Shown: positions 27,211 through 36,099 of the stretch, piece after piece | How positions within the stretch are numbered: the stretch's first letter is position 1 | How the letters are laid out: each line of letters starts with the position of its first letter | DNA from: Pseudomonas fluorescens | GTDB taxonomy: Bacteria > Pseudomonadota > Gammaproteobacteria > Pseudomonadales > Pseudomonadaceae | DNA: 64,000 bases | NCBI RefSeq assembly: GCF_019212185.1 | Contig: NZ_CP078138.1 | Span: 226,001-290,000 of the forward strand | Direction of reading: 5' to 3' | Made by a program: the position numbers and the translations under genes | The notes under the pieces: generated by a model | What the model saw: the letters and a program-made list of their open reading frames with translations, nothing else | Told to the model about the DNA's origin: nothing | Database searches by the model: none

Positions 27211-29108
27211 GCGACGAAGCAAACCGCTGGAAAGAGAAGTACCTCCAAAGTATCGAACAACAGGAAAAACTCGAACGGCGCTGGGACGCACGTCTCGACC
27301 TGCTGCGTCGCGGACTGGTGCGTAGCACATTGGCGGCTGAGGGGACGGACCGTGCAGTTGACCAGTGCATGAAGGAAATGCGTGAAGTCATCCGCACCGA
27401 CGACATGGATGCCGGCCTCGCCGCCCTGCTGCCGCGTCTGGAAAAGGCCGTACTGGATTCCGAGCAGCGACGCGAAACCCGTGTCGATCAGATCGCGACG
27501 GCGTTGGCCGAGCTGGTCAAACAGCTACAAGGCCTGCCACTGCCGCGTGAGGTCAGCCGGCCGCTGAAGACCTTCGCCAAGCAACTGGACGGACGCGTGG
27601 GACAGGCGCGCGAGATTCCGCTGTTACTGGGTGAGCTGAGTGGTTTGCAGGGGCGGGCGCTCAGTCTGTTGGAGCAACCCACCGAGCCGAATCGTCCCGG
27701 CTTGTTGCAGCGCCTGTTTGGCGGGCGTGAGCTGGATGTCGAAGTCCGGGATGAATCCACGCCAGCGACCGTGACTGCAAGCGCACCGCTGGCTCCCGTG
27801 CATCAGGCTCAGGAGCCTTCTACTGCGGCTGGCGAGGCCGCAGTGGACGCTGATGTAGCCATACTGGAAGAGCCCGCTGTCGAGGTTTCCATGCTCACGT
27901 CAGCGATGACATCCGACATGACGTCGCCCGCCATCGAGCCGATCCAGGAGCCGCAGGAGACGCTGGCACTGTCGCCAGCGATGGTCGAGAACCCCGCCGA
28001 GCACGACCCGGAGCGCGCTGAGCAGGAGGCGCTCTACGCCCTGCCGGATTCACCCGAGCCTTCTTACAGCTCCGTGGCCAAGCATATCGAGGGGACGCTG
28101 CTGGGGCTGCTGGATGATTTGTCGCTGCCCGAACGACATCGTCCGCAGGCCGAAGCGATGCGTGAACGCCTGAAAAACGGCTTGAACTGGTATGAATTGC
28201 TACCGATTCTCGACGATCTGGCGGTACTGATGCTGGCCATCACCGACAGCGGCCAGCACGAGTTCGAGGTGTACCTCAAGCAACTCAACGAGCGCCTGGA
28301 GTCGTTCCAGAGCAATCTGCAAGCTGCCAGCGAGGGACATGCCGACAACCGCTCCGCAGCGCAGCAGCTCGATTCGCAGATCCGCGAGCAGGTCGATGGT
28401 CTGCAGAGCAGCATGCATCAGGCGGCAGACCTGGCGGGTCTCAAGCAGGTGCTGGAGAACCATCTCGAAGGCCTGCTGGGTACCATGGACGAGCACCGCA
28501 AGCAGCGCGATCAACGTGAGCAGGAAGTCGCCTTACGCCTGCAAGGCCTGGCGGACCGGGTGGCGAGCATGGAACATGAGGCCCAGGGCTATCGCGAGCA
28601 CCTTGAAGAGCAGCGGCAGAAGGCTCTGGTCGATCCCTTGACCGGGTTACCCAATCGGGCCGCCTGGAGCGAGCGCCTGCAACACGAAATCGGCCAATGG
28701 CAACAGCATGGCAATACCCTGTTGCTGGCGATGCTCGATCTCGATCATTTCAAGCGAATTAACGATAACTATGGTCACCTGGCTGGCGATAAAGTGTTGA
28801 AGATTATCGCCACGGTGTTGCGCAAACGCCTGAGGGGGGTGGACTTCATTGCCCGTTTTGGCGGTGAAGAGTTCGTTCTGCTATTGCCGAATACGCCGCA
28901 GGCAGCCGGAATAAAACTGTTGCAGTCGTTGCGCGCGGCCATCGAGGCCTGCCCATTTCACTTCAAGGGTGAGCCAGTGACCATCACGGCTTCGATCGGT
29001 GTCTCCGCCTTCCGTGCCGGTGAGCACAGCGATGTGGTGCTCAAACGGGCCGATCAAGCCTTGTACCGGGCGAAGGATGCCGGTCGCAACCGGGTCGAGC
29101 CGGGCTGA
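27207..29108 (+). CDS. dgcH: GGDEF diguanylate cyclase (PA5487/DgcH-like)
   Basis: Makes the second messenger c-di-GMP. The 633-residue protein has a long N-terminal helical region and an Ala/Pro/Glu-rich linker (about 190-280). A coiled-coil stretch follows (about 350-465), then a C-terminal GGDEF domain. The active site reads G-G-E-E-F (552-556), with the allosteric I-site R-G-V-D five residues before it (543-546), so both synthesis and product inhibition are expected. No membrane helix is seen. The ATG overlaps the EEP gene stop. Similar to DgcH of P. aeruginosa by position and plan. Confidence 0.92.
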   Translation: MSDEANRWKEKYLQSIEQQEKLERRWDARLDLLRRGLVRSTLAAEGTDRAVDQCMKEMREVIRTDDMDAGLAALLPRLEKAVLDSEQRRETRVDQIATALAELVKQLQGLPLPREVSRPLKTFAKQLDGRVGQAREIPLLLGELSGLQGRALSLLEQPTEPNRPGLLQRLFGGRELDVEVRDESTPATVTASAPLAPVHQAQEPSTAAGEAAVDADVAILEEPAVEVSMLTSAMTSDMTSPAIEPIQEPQETLALSPAMVENPAEHDPERAEQEALYALPDSPEPSYSSVAKHIEGTLLGLLDDLSLPERHRPQAEAMRERLKNGLNWYELLPILDDLAVLMLAITDSGQHEFEVYLKQLNERLESFQSNLQAASEGHADNRSAAQQLDSQIREQVDGLQSSMHQAADLAGLKQVLENHLEGLLGTMDEHRKQRDQREQEVALRLQGLADRVASMEHEAQGYREHLEEQRQKALVDPLTGLPNRAAWSERLQHEIGQWQQHGNTLLLAMLDLDHFKRINDNYGHLAGDKVLKIIATVLRKRLRGVDFIARFGGEEFVLLLPNTPQAAGIKLLQSLRAAIEACPFHFKGEPVTITASIGVSAFRAGEHSDVVLKRADQALYRAKDAGRNRVEPG

Positions 29109-29198
29109 TCCATTTGTCCCTTTTTGTTAAATCCCCGTAGGGGAGGTGGGCAGTACGTTACACTGTTGCATTACTGCCATCAGCGTACTGCCTTCACC

Positions 29199-29978
29199 AT
29201 GAAATTTCTCGCCCTGCTTGTTTCCCTTCTCGTCCTGGCTGGTTGTGCCAGCGGTCCGCGTATCGACACCAGTCATCCCTCGGTCAATCACGACAGCCGC
29301 GTGCAGTTCGTGGTGGTTCATTACACCTCTGCTTCTCTGGAGCGCTCGTTGGCATTGTTGACCCACGGCGAAGTCAGCAGTCACTACCTGGTCGGCGACG
29401 ACAAGAACGCCACCATCTTTAAGTTGGTAGACGAGAATCTGCGTGCCTGGCACGCCGGCGAAAGTGAATGGCAGGGCCGGACCTGGCTGAACTCCAGTTC
29501 CATCGGTATCGAGATCGTCAATCCGGGGTTTCGCGATACGCCAACAGGACGGGTCTGGTATCCCTACAGCGAAGCTCAGGTGCAATCCTTGATCTTCCTG
29601 CTCAAGGACATCAAGCAACGTTATGGGCTCAACCCGCGCCAGATCATCGGACACAGCGACATTGCACCCCTGCGCAAGCTCGATCCGGGGCCGTTGTTCC
29701 CATGGAAGCGCCTGGCTGACGCAGGCGTGGCGCTCTGGCCGAATGAGCAGGCGGTAGCACGTCAACAGGCGGTATTCGCGACCCAACTGCCGAGCATCAG
29801 TTGGTTCCAGGAACAGTTGTCCCACTTGGGCTACACCACGCCCCAGACTGGCGAGCTGGATGTCGCAACACGGCATGTGTTGGCGGCCTTCCAGATGCGT
29901 TTCCGGCCATCACGCTTCGACGGCGCTCCGGACGCGCAAAGTGCCGCGATCCTTCAGGTGTTGAATCAGACAAAATAA
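29199..29978 (+). CDS. ampDh2: N-acetylmuramoyl-L-alanine amidase, AmpDh2-like lipoprotein
   Basis: Peptidoglycan amidase_2 family enzyme of the periplasm. From ATG 29199 it has 259 residues: a lipoprotein signal (L-V-L-A-G-C), the amidase domain with zinc ligands V-V-H-Y-T-S and H-S-D-I-A-P-L-R-K-L-D-P-G, and a C-terminal peptidoglycan-binding helical domain (about 190-255). The upstream in-frame codons from 29124 have no signal sequence and are not used. In P. aeruginosa AmpDh2 stands in the same place and takes part in cell wall turnover and beta-lactamase control. Confidence 0.92.
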   Translation: MKFLALLVSLLVLAGCASGPRIDTSHPSVNHDSRVQFVVVHYTSASLERSLALLTHGEVSSHYLVGDDKNATIFKLVDENLRAWHAGESEWQGRTWLNSSSIGIEIVNPGFRDTPTGRVWYPYSEAQVQSLIFLLKDIKQRYGLNPRQIIGHSDIAPLRKLDPGPLFPWKRLADAGVALWPNEQAVARQQAVFATQLPSISWFQEQLSHLGYTTPQTGELDVATRHVLAAFQMRFRPSRFDGAPDAQSAAILQVLNQTK

Positions 29979-30051
29979 TGACGCCCGCCCGACGGTCCGG
30001 GCGAAATTCCCATCAGTAGCTATAACTCATTGGTAATCCTTTGGATGTTCA

Positions 30052-31668
30052 ATGATGGCGGCCGCCCGAGAGACCTTGCGCAGTTGGTTTTATCGCCCCT
30101 GGACCTTGGCGATAGTGGCGGCTGCCCTCAGCGCGGTGTTATTGCTGGCGGGTAGTTTGGGCGTGGCCTTGCGTCAGGTGCAGCAACGCGAAAGCGAGCA
30201 GATGAACAGCCAGGGCGAACGCTTTCTGGAGCGCCTGGAGCAACTGTTCGGGCAATTGCGCGAAGGCCTGGACGATCTGGAAGCCCAGCCGTTGCGTGGC
30301 TGTGACATGAAAATGTTCAGCACCTTACAGCAGGTCAGTTTCAGCTACCGCTTCGTCTATGAAGCGGCCTACATCGACAAGACCCAATTCTGCTCCAACC
30401 GACCTCATCAGGAAGCCCTGTCGGCGATCCGTCCGCCTGACATCAAGGGGCCGACCTACAGCTATTGGCTGAACACCTCCACCGAACCCGACGAAAACCG
30501 CGCGGCCTTGATGTTGGGTCGAGGTAACTTTCGGGTAGCGACCTCGCGCGGGCACTTGACCGACATGGTCGACCTGACGCCCGGCAGCAGTCTGTTGGTG
30601 ATTCTCGACCACGGCACCCGTGCAATTCCGGTGCTGGGCGCCCCGCAAGCCTGGCCACCGTCCGAGCCCTGGTCACCGTTCAGCAGTGAGCCTTTGCAGA
30701 TCACCCAGAACAGGCTGATCTACCGCATGCCCACCAATAACCCCGAATACCAATTGGTGCTGATTTCCCCACGCACCGCCATGCACCTGCCGACGCTGTG
30801 GTGGTGGCTGGTGCCGGCGAGCCTGGTATTGGGCCTGAGCATCGGTGCGCTGGTGTTTCTGTTGGCCAGGCAGCGGCAGTCGATGGGAGGGGAGCTGCAG
30901 GGGGCGCTCAAGCGCGGCGAGCTGCAGGTTTTGTATCAGCCGATCTTCGACCTGCGCGATCGCCAATGCGTCGGTGCTGAAGCCCTGCTGCGCTGGCGTC
31001 GACCGGACGGCACGCTGACCAGTCCGGACCTATTCATCCCCATGGCAGAGGACAGCGGCCAGATTCGCCAGATCACTGACTTTGTCCTGCAGCGACTGTT
31101 GGAGCAACTGGGCCAGTTATTGCGTGCCAATCCGCACTTGTATGTCTCGGTCAATCTGGCGGCCTGCGATGTGATGGTGCCAAGGATTGGTGAGGTCATG
31201 GCTCGCCTGCTGGATCTGCATCGTGTCGAGGCCCGACAGATTGCGTTCGAGGTCACTGAGCGTGGCCTGATCGACGTCGTGGTGGCGCGGGAAAACCTGC
31301 AAGCCCTGCGCGATGCCGGACATCAGGTGTTGATTGATGATTTCGGTACCGGTTACTGCAGCCTGGCTTACTTGCAGACCTTGCCGGTGGATTGCCTGAA
31401 GATCGACAAGGCCTTCATTGATGCGCTGGGTCATGACGCGGCCAGCAGCGGGGTCGCGCCGCACATCATTCGCATGGCCCATGCCCTGGATCTCAAGGTG
31501 ATCGCCGAAGGCATTGAATATGAAGCCCAGGCGATGTACTTGAGCAGCGAGGGCGTCAACTATGGCCAGGGTTGGTTGTTCGCCCATGCATTGAGCGCCA
31601 TGCAGTTGATAGAGCTGGTGACGCGAGGACGTCGGCAGGGCCCGCGACGCATCGACGACGAGGCCTGA
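30052..31668 (+). CDS. CSS-motif EAL phosphodiesterase
   Basis: Inner-membrane c-di-GMP phosphodiesterase, 538 residues. An N-terminal helix (about 18-40) and a second one (about 248-272) frame a periplasmic CSS domain; its cysteines are C84 and C114 (F-C-S-N), so the motif reads C-S-N rather than C-S-S. The EAL domain keeps its catalytic residues: E310-A-L-L-R-W, V-N-L-A-A-C-D, E-V-T-E-R-G, D-D-F-G-T-G-Y and K-I-D-K-A-F-I-D. In relatives, reduced periplasmic cysteines (DsbA/DsbB dependence) free the domain for activation. No strong Shine-Dalgarno is seen; ATG 30052 or 30055 may start. Confidence 0.92.
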   Translation: MMAAARETLRSWFYRPWTLAIVAAALSAVLLLAGSLGVALRQVQQRESEQMNSQGERFLERLEQLFGQLREGLDDLEAQPLRGCDMKMFSTLQQVSFSYRFVYEAAYIDKTQFCSNRPHQEALSAIRPPDIKGPTYSYWLNTSTEPDENRAALMLGRGNFRVATSRGHLTDMVDLTPGSSLLVILDHGTRAIPVLGAPQAWPPSEPWSPFSSEPLQITQNRLIYRMPTNNPEYQLVLISPRTAMHLPTLWWWLVPASLVLGLSIGALVFLLARQRQSMGGELQGALKRGELQVLYQPIFDLRDRQCVGAEALLRWRRPDGTLTSPDLFIPMAEDSGQIRQITDFVLQRLLEQLGQLLRANPHLYVSVNLAACDVMVPRIGEVMARLLDLHRVEARQIAFEVTERGLIDVVVARENLQALRDAGHQVLIDDFGTGYCSLAYLQTLPVDCLKIDKAFIDALGHDAASSGVAPHIIRMAHALDLKVIAEGIEYEAQAMYLSSEGVNYGQGWLFAHALSAMQLIELVTRGRRQGPRRIDDEA

Positions 31669-31675
31669 GCGGCCT

Positions 31676-33463
31676 TTACAGAGGTAGCGCCATGTAGAAC
31701 TGCGTGCCCTGCCCTGGGCGCGAGTAAACGCCCATGCGCCCGCTGTGCAACTGAACGATTTCCTTGCACAGGGCCAAGCCGAGCCCGGCGCCACCCTTCT
31801 TGCGTCCGACCTGAACGAACGGCTCGAATATACGTCCCTGCTGGCCATAGGCGATGCCTTCGCCGTTGTCTTCGACGCTGACAATTACCCGTTCGCCATG
31901 GCGGCGTGCTTGAAGACGGATTTGTCCGTTGGTGCCGGTGTGACGCAAGGCGTTGTCGATCAGGTTGTCCAATACCCGGTCGAGTTGAGCCTGGTCGGCC
32001 TGCAGGCGTGGCAACGGACTTTGAATTTCCAGCAGCAGTTCAATGGATTGCGCGCGTGAGCGGTCGACGAAACGCTCGCGCGCCTGTGCCAATAGATCGT
32101 CGATGTTGCAGGGCGCCAGGGTGAGTTTTTGCAGGCCGTTTTGATACCGGGAGAAATTCAGCAGGTCGTTGATCAGTTGCATCAAACGCTGCATTTCTTC
32201 CTGCACGGTATCGAGCAGGTCTTTTTCACGGGAGTTTTCCGGAAAATGCGCGCGTTCGCGAAACAGGCCGAACGCCATGTGCATGCCGGTCACAGGCGTG
32301 CGCAATTCATGCGAGGCGCGCAGGACAAATTCGCTACGCACCCGTTCGAACGCGCGCTGTTCGGTGACGTCATGCAGCACCATCACAGCGCCCAATATGT
32401 GGCCTTCGGCAGGACTGACCGGGGTCAGGCTGTAGGTCAGCAGTCGCGATTCGCCATCGACTTCGATACTCAAATCCTCGGGTGCGCGCTCCAGGGAGCC
32501 GCCGCGCAATACCAGGCGCAGTTGTTCGTCGAGCTCCGGGCGTTGCAGGGCGGTGCCCAAACCGACGCCGAGACGATCATCCTCCCAGCCCAGCTGGCGT
32601 TGAGCCACTGGGTTCATGTGCTCCAGGCGGCCTTGCCGATCGATCATCAGCAGGCCGTCATCAATGCTGTCGAGTACCGCTTGCAAGCGTTGCTGACCGG
32701 CGAGTAGTTCGTCGACATTGGTTGCCTGATGCTCGCGCAATGCCTGGGCCATGATCCCGAAACGGCGTGTCAGTTGGTTCATTTCCGCTGACTGGGAGAT
32801 CGGCAGGGTGACATCAAAGTTGCCCTGGCCGATGTGGTCCGCTGCCTTGGCCAAGGCTTCGATTGGCCCACCAAAACGTCGGGCAATGCCGTGGGCGGTA
32901 ACGAAACCGATGATCAGCACAGCCAGGGCAACCAGTCCCAGCGAACCGGCGACCAGCAACGCACGCTCCCGGGCTGCGCGTTGGGTGTTGTTGATGTTCT
33001 CCAGTGCCAGCTTGTGTTCGTTGATCAGGCCATTGCGCAGGATGTCGAATTTCTCCGTGAGCTCCTCATTGCCTCTCAAGCTGGCAGTCGGTTGCTGCGC
33101 ATTGAAGGCCTTGAGGAAGCTCAGGTAGTCGTCACGGGCCTGCTGGAAACCATGGTGGCCGTTATCGAGGGTGTTTTCATGGGCAATGCCCTCCTCCAGC
33201 AGCTCGAAATAATGCCGTTCGACTTTTTCCAGCGCCGCCAGATCCGGCTTGTCGTCCAGCATGATCATGAACTGGTCGCCCAGGCTCTGGCGCAATTTGA
33301 GACCCAGGTCGAGGGTGATGAAGTTGTCGCGAATCAGCACTTCCTGATTGCTGGCCATTTGCATCACGCTCACCAGGCCTAGCACCAGCCCCAGCAAGGC
33401 CACCGTCATCAGCGCCGAGATGCTGAGAAACAGTCGGGTGCGCAACTTCATCGCCAGCTTCAT
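31676..33463 (-). CDS. kinB: Sensor histidine kinase KinB (alginate system)
   Basis: Membrane sensor kinase/phosphatase that pairs with AlgB. Starting at ATG 33463 it has 595 residues, as in P. aeruginosa. Order: TM1 (about 11-36), periplasmic four-helix sensor region, TM2 (about 168-190), HAMP, PAS (about 255-370), HisKA with H385 (R-A-S-H-E-L-R-T-P), and HATPase with N-boxes D-N-A-L-R-H and D-N-G-E-G-I. There is no Shine-Dalgarno before the ATG (the bases there read CTCCTC on the coding strand). With only 10 bases after the algB stop, translation is probably coupled. Confidence 0.95.
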   Translation of the reverse strand: MKLAMKLRTRLFLSISALMTVALLGLVLGLVSVMQMASNQEVLIRDNFITLDLGLKLRQSLGDQFMIMLDDKPDLAALEKVERHYFELLEEGIAHENTLDNGHHGFQQARDDYLSFLKAFNAQQPTASLRGNEELTEKFDILRNGLINEHKLALENINNTQRAARERALLVAGSLGLVALAVLIIGFVTAHGIARRFGGPIEALAKAADHIGQGNFDVTLPISQSAEMNQLTRRFGIMAQALREHQATNVDELLAGQQRLQAVLDSIDDGLLMIDRQGRLEHMNPVAQRQLGWEDDRLGVGLGTALQRPELDEQLRLVLRGGSLERAPEDLSIEVDGESRLLTYSLTPVSPAEGHILGAVMVLHDVTEQRAFERVRSEFVLRASHELRTPVTGMHMAFGLFRERAHFPENSREKDLLDTVQEEMQRLMQLINDLLNFSRYQNGLQKLTLAPCNIDDLLAQARERFVDRSRAQSIELLLEIQSPLPRLQADQAQLDRVLDNLIDNALRHTGTNGQIRLQARRHGERVIVSVEDNGEGIAYGQQGRIFEPFVQVGRKKGGAGLGLALCKEIVQLHSGRMGVYSRPGQGTQFYMALPL

Positions 33464-33473
33464 GAGGAGGCGC

Positions 33474-34820
33474 TCATAAGTTGTACTGTTTGCGTTTGCG
33501 GTACAGCGTCGAGGCGTCGATGCCCAGGGTTTTCGCCGCCTGATCAAGGGTCGCGGCACTGGCGAGGACCGCACCGATGTGGGCCTTTTCCAGCTCATCC
33601 AGGCTCAGGGCCGCCCCGATGCGAGGAGCGTTGTTGGTGGGTTGCTCGGCCATCCCCAGATGGCTGATCTCGACCCGTTCCTGCGGGCAAATGATGCTTG
33701 CCCGTTCAACCACGTTGCGCAATTCGCGGATGTTGCCGGGCCAACGGTAGCCGAGCATTGCCTCGCGAGCCTCATCGCTGAAGACGCGAGCGGGCCGCGC
33801 GTACTCCTTGACGAACCGGGCCAGGAAACGGTCTGCCAGGGTCAGAATGTCCTCGGCACGCTCGCGCAGTGGCGGCAGGTGCAAGGTGATGACATTCAAG
33901 CGGTACAGCAGGTCTTCGCGAAAGCGCCCGTCGCGGACCATGTCTTCCAGGTTGAGGTTGGTGGCGGCGAGGATCCGCACGTCGGCGCGGCGAGTCACCG
34001 GGTCGCCAACCCGTTCGTACTCCTTGTCTTGAATGAAACGCAGCAACTTGGGTTGCAAGGTCAGGGGAAAATCGCCGATCTCGTCGAGAAATAGCGTTCC
34101 GCCATCGGCCTGGTTGACTCGACCCAGGGTGCTTTCGCTGGCGCCGGTAAACGCGCCGCGGCTGTGACCGAACAGCTCGCTTTCCATCAGTTCAGCGGTC
34201 AAGGATGGGCAGTTGATCGTTACGCAGGACTTCTTCGCCCGTTTGCTCCAACCGTGAATCGCGCGAGCCAGCTCACCCTTGCCGGTACCGGACTCACCAA
34301 GGATCAGGATGTTGGCGTCGGTGCTCGCCACCTGGCGAGCCGTTTCCAGTACGACTTTCATGGCCGGGCTATGGGAATCGAGGCCGTCACTGGGCTTGCG
34401 CATTTCGCCTTCAAGCGCTTCCAGGCGGGCGGAAAGCTGCCGGACTTCCAATTGCTTGGCGGTCGCCAGGCGCAATTGGTCGGGGCTGCAAGGTTTGACC
34501 AGGTAATCGGCGGCGCCCGCCTGGATGGCGTCGACGGCGGTGTCCACGGCGGAGTGAGCCGTCACAATCACCACGCGCATCCATGGGGCCTGGATTCGCA
34601 TTTGGGCCAGTACGTCGAGACCGTTGTCTTCACCCAGGCGCAGATCGAGAAAGCACAGATCGAAGACCTGACGCTGCAGCAGGGCATCGGCCTGAGCGGC
34701 GCTGTTGGCCGTTGCAACGTTGTAGCCTTCGTCTTCCAGGCAGTAACGGAAGGTACGCAGGATGGCGGATTCATCGTCCACCAGCAGAATGCGGCCTTGG
34801 TGCTCGTTGGCAGATTCCAT
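33474..34820 (-). CDS. algB: NtrC-family response regulator AlgB
   Basis: Response regulator of the KinB/AlgB system, 448 residues. Receiver domain with phospho-acceptor D59 (L-C-F-L-D-L-R-L-G), central AAA+ domain with Walker A G-E-S-G-T-G-K-G and Walker B G-G-T-L-F-L-D-E. The sigma54-contact loop G-A-F-T-G-A is intact. The C-terminal Fis-type helix-turn-helix is [15 protein letters not shown]. In P. aeruginosa AlgB activates alginate genes and takes part in quorum-dependent repression through KinB. Its gene is divergent from a putative sigma54 promoter about 350 bases away. Confidence 0.96.
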   Translation of the reverse strand: MESANEHQGRILLVDDESAILRTFRYCLEDEGYNVATANSAAQADALLQRQVFDLCFLDLRLGEDNGLDVLAQMRIQAPWMRVVIVTAHSAVDTAVDAIQAGAADYLVKPCSPDQLRLATAKQLEVRQLSARLEALEGEMRKPSDGLDSHSPAMKVVLETARQVASTDANILILGESGTGKGELARAIHGWSKRAKKSCVTINCPSLTAELMESELFGHSRGAFTGASESTLGRVNQADGGTLFLDEIGDFPLTLQPKLLRFIQDKEYERVGDPVTRRADVRILAATNLNLEDMVRDGRFREDLLYRLNVITLHLPPLRERAEDILTLADRFLARFVKEYARPARVFSDEAREAMLGYRWPGNIRELRNVVERASIICPQERVEISHLGMAEQPTNNAPRIGAALSLDELEKAHIGAVLASAATLDQAAKTLGIDASTLYRKRKQYNL

Positions 34821-35088
34821 TTTTCCTACGCTCCTTAAATGAATGATCTTAGTTAGTCACGCCCGAATCGGGCAAGTTGCATGGTTTATTCTGGGCGCTT
34901 GCGCGTCGGACGCGGTAGTCCTTTGCCGAAATTGTAGGTAAGTCTCTAATTTTTATCGGTTTTCTTGCAAAAGTGCTTTGTCTGACCTACGACTGCCTAT
35001 TTTTCTGACATCTACGTCCCCTCATCCATTCCAAAATATTTTCGATTTCCTACGATTTCATCGGGCAATTCGCACGACTCTCCATCAT

Positions 35089-35104
35089 GCATCGTGCAGG
35101 ATGC
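35089..35104. promoter_or_regulatory. Candidate enhancer: inverted repeat GCATC-N6-GATGC
   Basis: GCATCGTGCAGGATGC has five-base inverted arms around a 6-base spacer and lies about 70 bases upstream of the -24 element. That is where an NtrC-type activator would bind. No known AlgB or other consensus is claimed. Confidence 0.3.
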
Positions 35105-35130
35105 GTTCGGATTCAATTGGGGATCATATG

Positions 35131-35143
35131 TAACTTATTGATT
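35131..35143 (-). promoter_or_regulatory. IHF-consensus site
   Basis: On the minus strand AATCAATAAGTTA fits WATCAANNNNTTR in all defined positions. It lies between the candidate enhancer and the sigma54 promoter, the usual place for IHF bending. Confidence 0.45.
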
Positions 35144-35171
35144 TTATTGATTATTTATCCGTGACGATTTT

Positions 35172-35187
35172 TGGCATGCAGGCTGCA
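35172..35187 (+). promoter_or_regulatory. Sigma54 (RpoN) -24/-12 promoter
   Basis: TGGCATGCAGGCTGCA keeps the GG and GC dinucleotides exactly ten bases apart and matches TGGCAC-N5-TTGCW except for two positions. It reads towards the small-protein gene at 35262; transcription would start near 35198. Confidence 0.62.
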
Positions 35188-35261
35188 ATGTATTGATCAA
35201 CCCGGGGCGATCAAGAAGCCGCCCTCAAACCGATTACCACCAGTGTGGGAGGAGTTTCAGG

Positions 35262-35549
35262 ATGATTCGCCAACGTGCCGCCCAATTGCGTTTTTCGCCA
35301 CTGTATCTCCAGCAAGGTCTGTTCACGGTGCTAGCGCTGGTGATCACCTTGATTGGCGGCCAGCAATTCATGCTCTGGCAACACAGCCAGCAACCTGATG
35401 CTGCGATTCCTGCTACTCATCATTTCACCCAGACACACTTCAGTGCCGTCAGCAGCCGGTCTGCGGAAGCTGGCGCTGTGCGAATGCTGGACGTCGACCA
35501 GGCGCAGGGCGCCTTTGACGTGCCACGGCAGGAACGCTGGATTTTCTAA
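35262..35549 (+). CDS. Small membrane-anchored hypothetical protein (PA5482-like)
   Basis: A 95-residue protein with one membrane helix (about 14-36, L-F-T-V-L-A-L-V-I-T-L-I-G-G) and a polar C-terminal part of about 55 residues, presumably periplasmic. The ATG at 35262 has GGAGG 8 to 12 bases upstream; the frame could be extended to 35193 but without a better site. The gene lies beside algB, downstream of the sigma54 element. A gene of this kind occurs at the same spot in P. aeruginosa. No function is known to me. Confidence 0.72.
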   Translation: MIRQRAAQLRFSPLYLQQGLFTVLALVITLIGGQQFMLWQHSQQPDAAIPATHHFTQTHFSAVSSRSAEAGAVRMLDVDQAQGAFDVPRQERWIF

Positions 35550-35602
35550 GTGACAAACCCGATGCCATCTGAAGGCATGGGGAACAGCAAGACCTCAAAT
35601 AA

Positions 35603-35785
<183 letters not shown>

Positions 35786-35811
35786 CCTGAGGCCTCGAAT
35801 GCTAGGTGCTG

Positions 35812-36080
35812 GCCGCCACCCTTGGGGTGGCAGTGCCAGTGCAAGCGGCAAGGAAGCGATGTTGTTAAAGCGAATTGAAAACCGAAAGAGTTGGGCGCCA
35901 ATTCTTTCCTTTACGCCCACCCGAGGAGGGTGTGTGTATGACCAAGGGGCCGGGACGTTCTGATTGCTGCAGGATCGGAGTGACCTACGGGTACAGGGAG
36001 TGCCTGCGAAAAGGGCCGGGTCAGGCAAGCAGCGCCGTCTATCTACCTACCGGTTATGGTGGAGTCGATAGACGGCGTAC
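35812..36080 (+). ncRNA. Candidate structured RNA (five hairpins)
   Basis: Five stem-loops follow each other: GCCACCC/GGGTGGC (35815-35831); an 11-pair stem GAAAGAGTTGG/CCAATTCTTTC (35884-35908); CACCC-GAGGA-GGGTG (35918-35932); TGCCTG/CAGGCA (36001-36027); and an 11-pair stem CGCCGTCTATC/GATAGACGGCG (36033-36077). The third has a GGA in its loop, the type of site bound by RsmA/CsrA. No T-run terminator or clear promoter was found, so it could also be the 3' part of the DUF1328 message. No match to a known RNA is claimed. Confidence 0.3.
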
Positions 36081-36099
36081 TTATGTGTGCGGAAATTGA
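35938..36099 (+). CDS. Possible small ORF with sequestered Shine-Dalgarno
   Basis: An ATG follows AGGAGG by eight bases and opens 53 codons (M-T-K-G-P-G-R-S-D-C-C to V-C-G-N). The Shine-Dalgarno lies in a small hairpin with loop GAGGA. Codon use is against it: AGG, AGA, CGA, CTA and several GGA codons, all uncommon in the genes around. No signal, helix or domain is seen. It is more likely non-coding; I list it because the ribosome site is strong. Confidence 0.2.
   Translation: MTKGPGRSDCCRIGVTYGYRECLRKGPGQASSAVYLPTGYGGVDRRRTYVCGN

Larger units (their letters stand above)
34821..35261. other. AT-rich regulatory region between algB and the small-protein genes
   Basis: 441 bases without a gene. 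The base composition is far richer in AT than the surrounding coding DNA. It should carry the algB promoter on the minus strand. On the plus strand it holds, in order, an imperfect inverted repeat (35089-35104), a perfect IHF-consensus site (35131-35143) and a sigma54 -24/-12 element (35172-35187), each listed separately or in findings. Confidence 0.6.
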
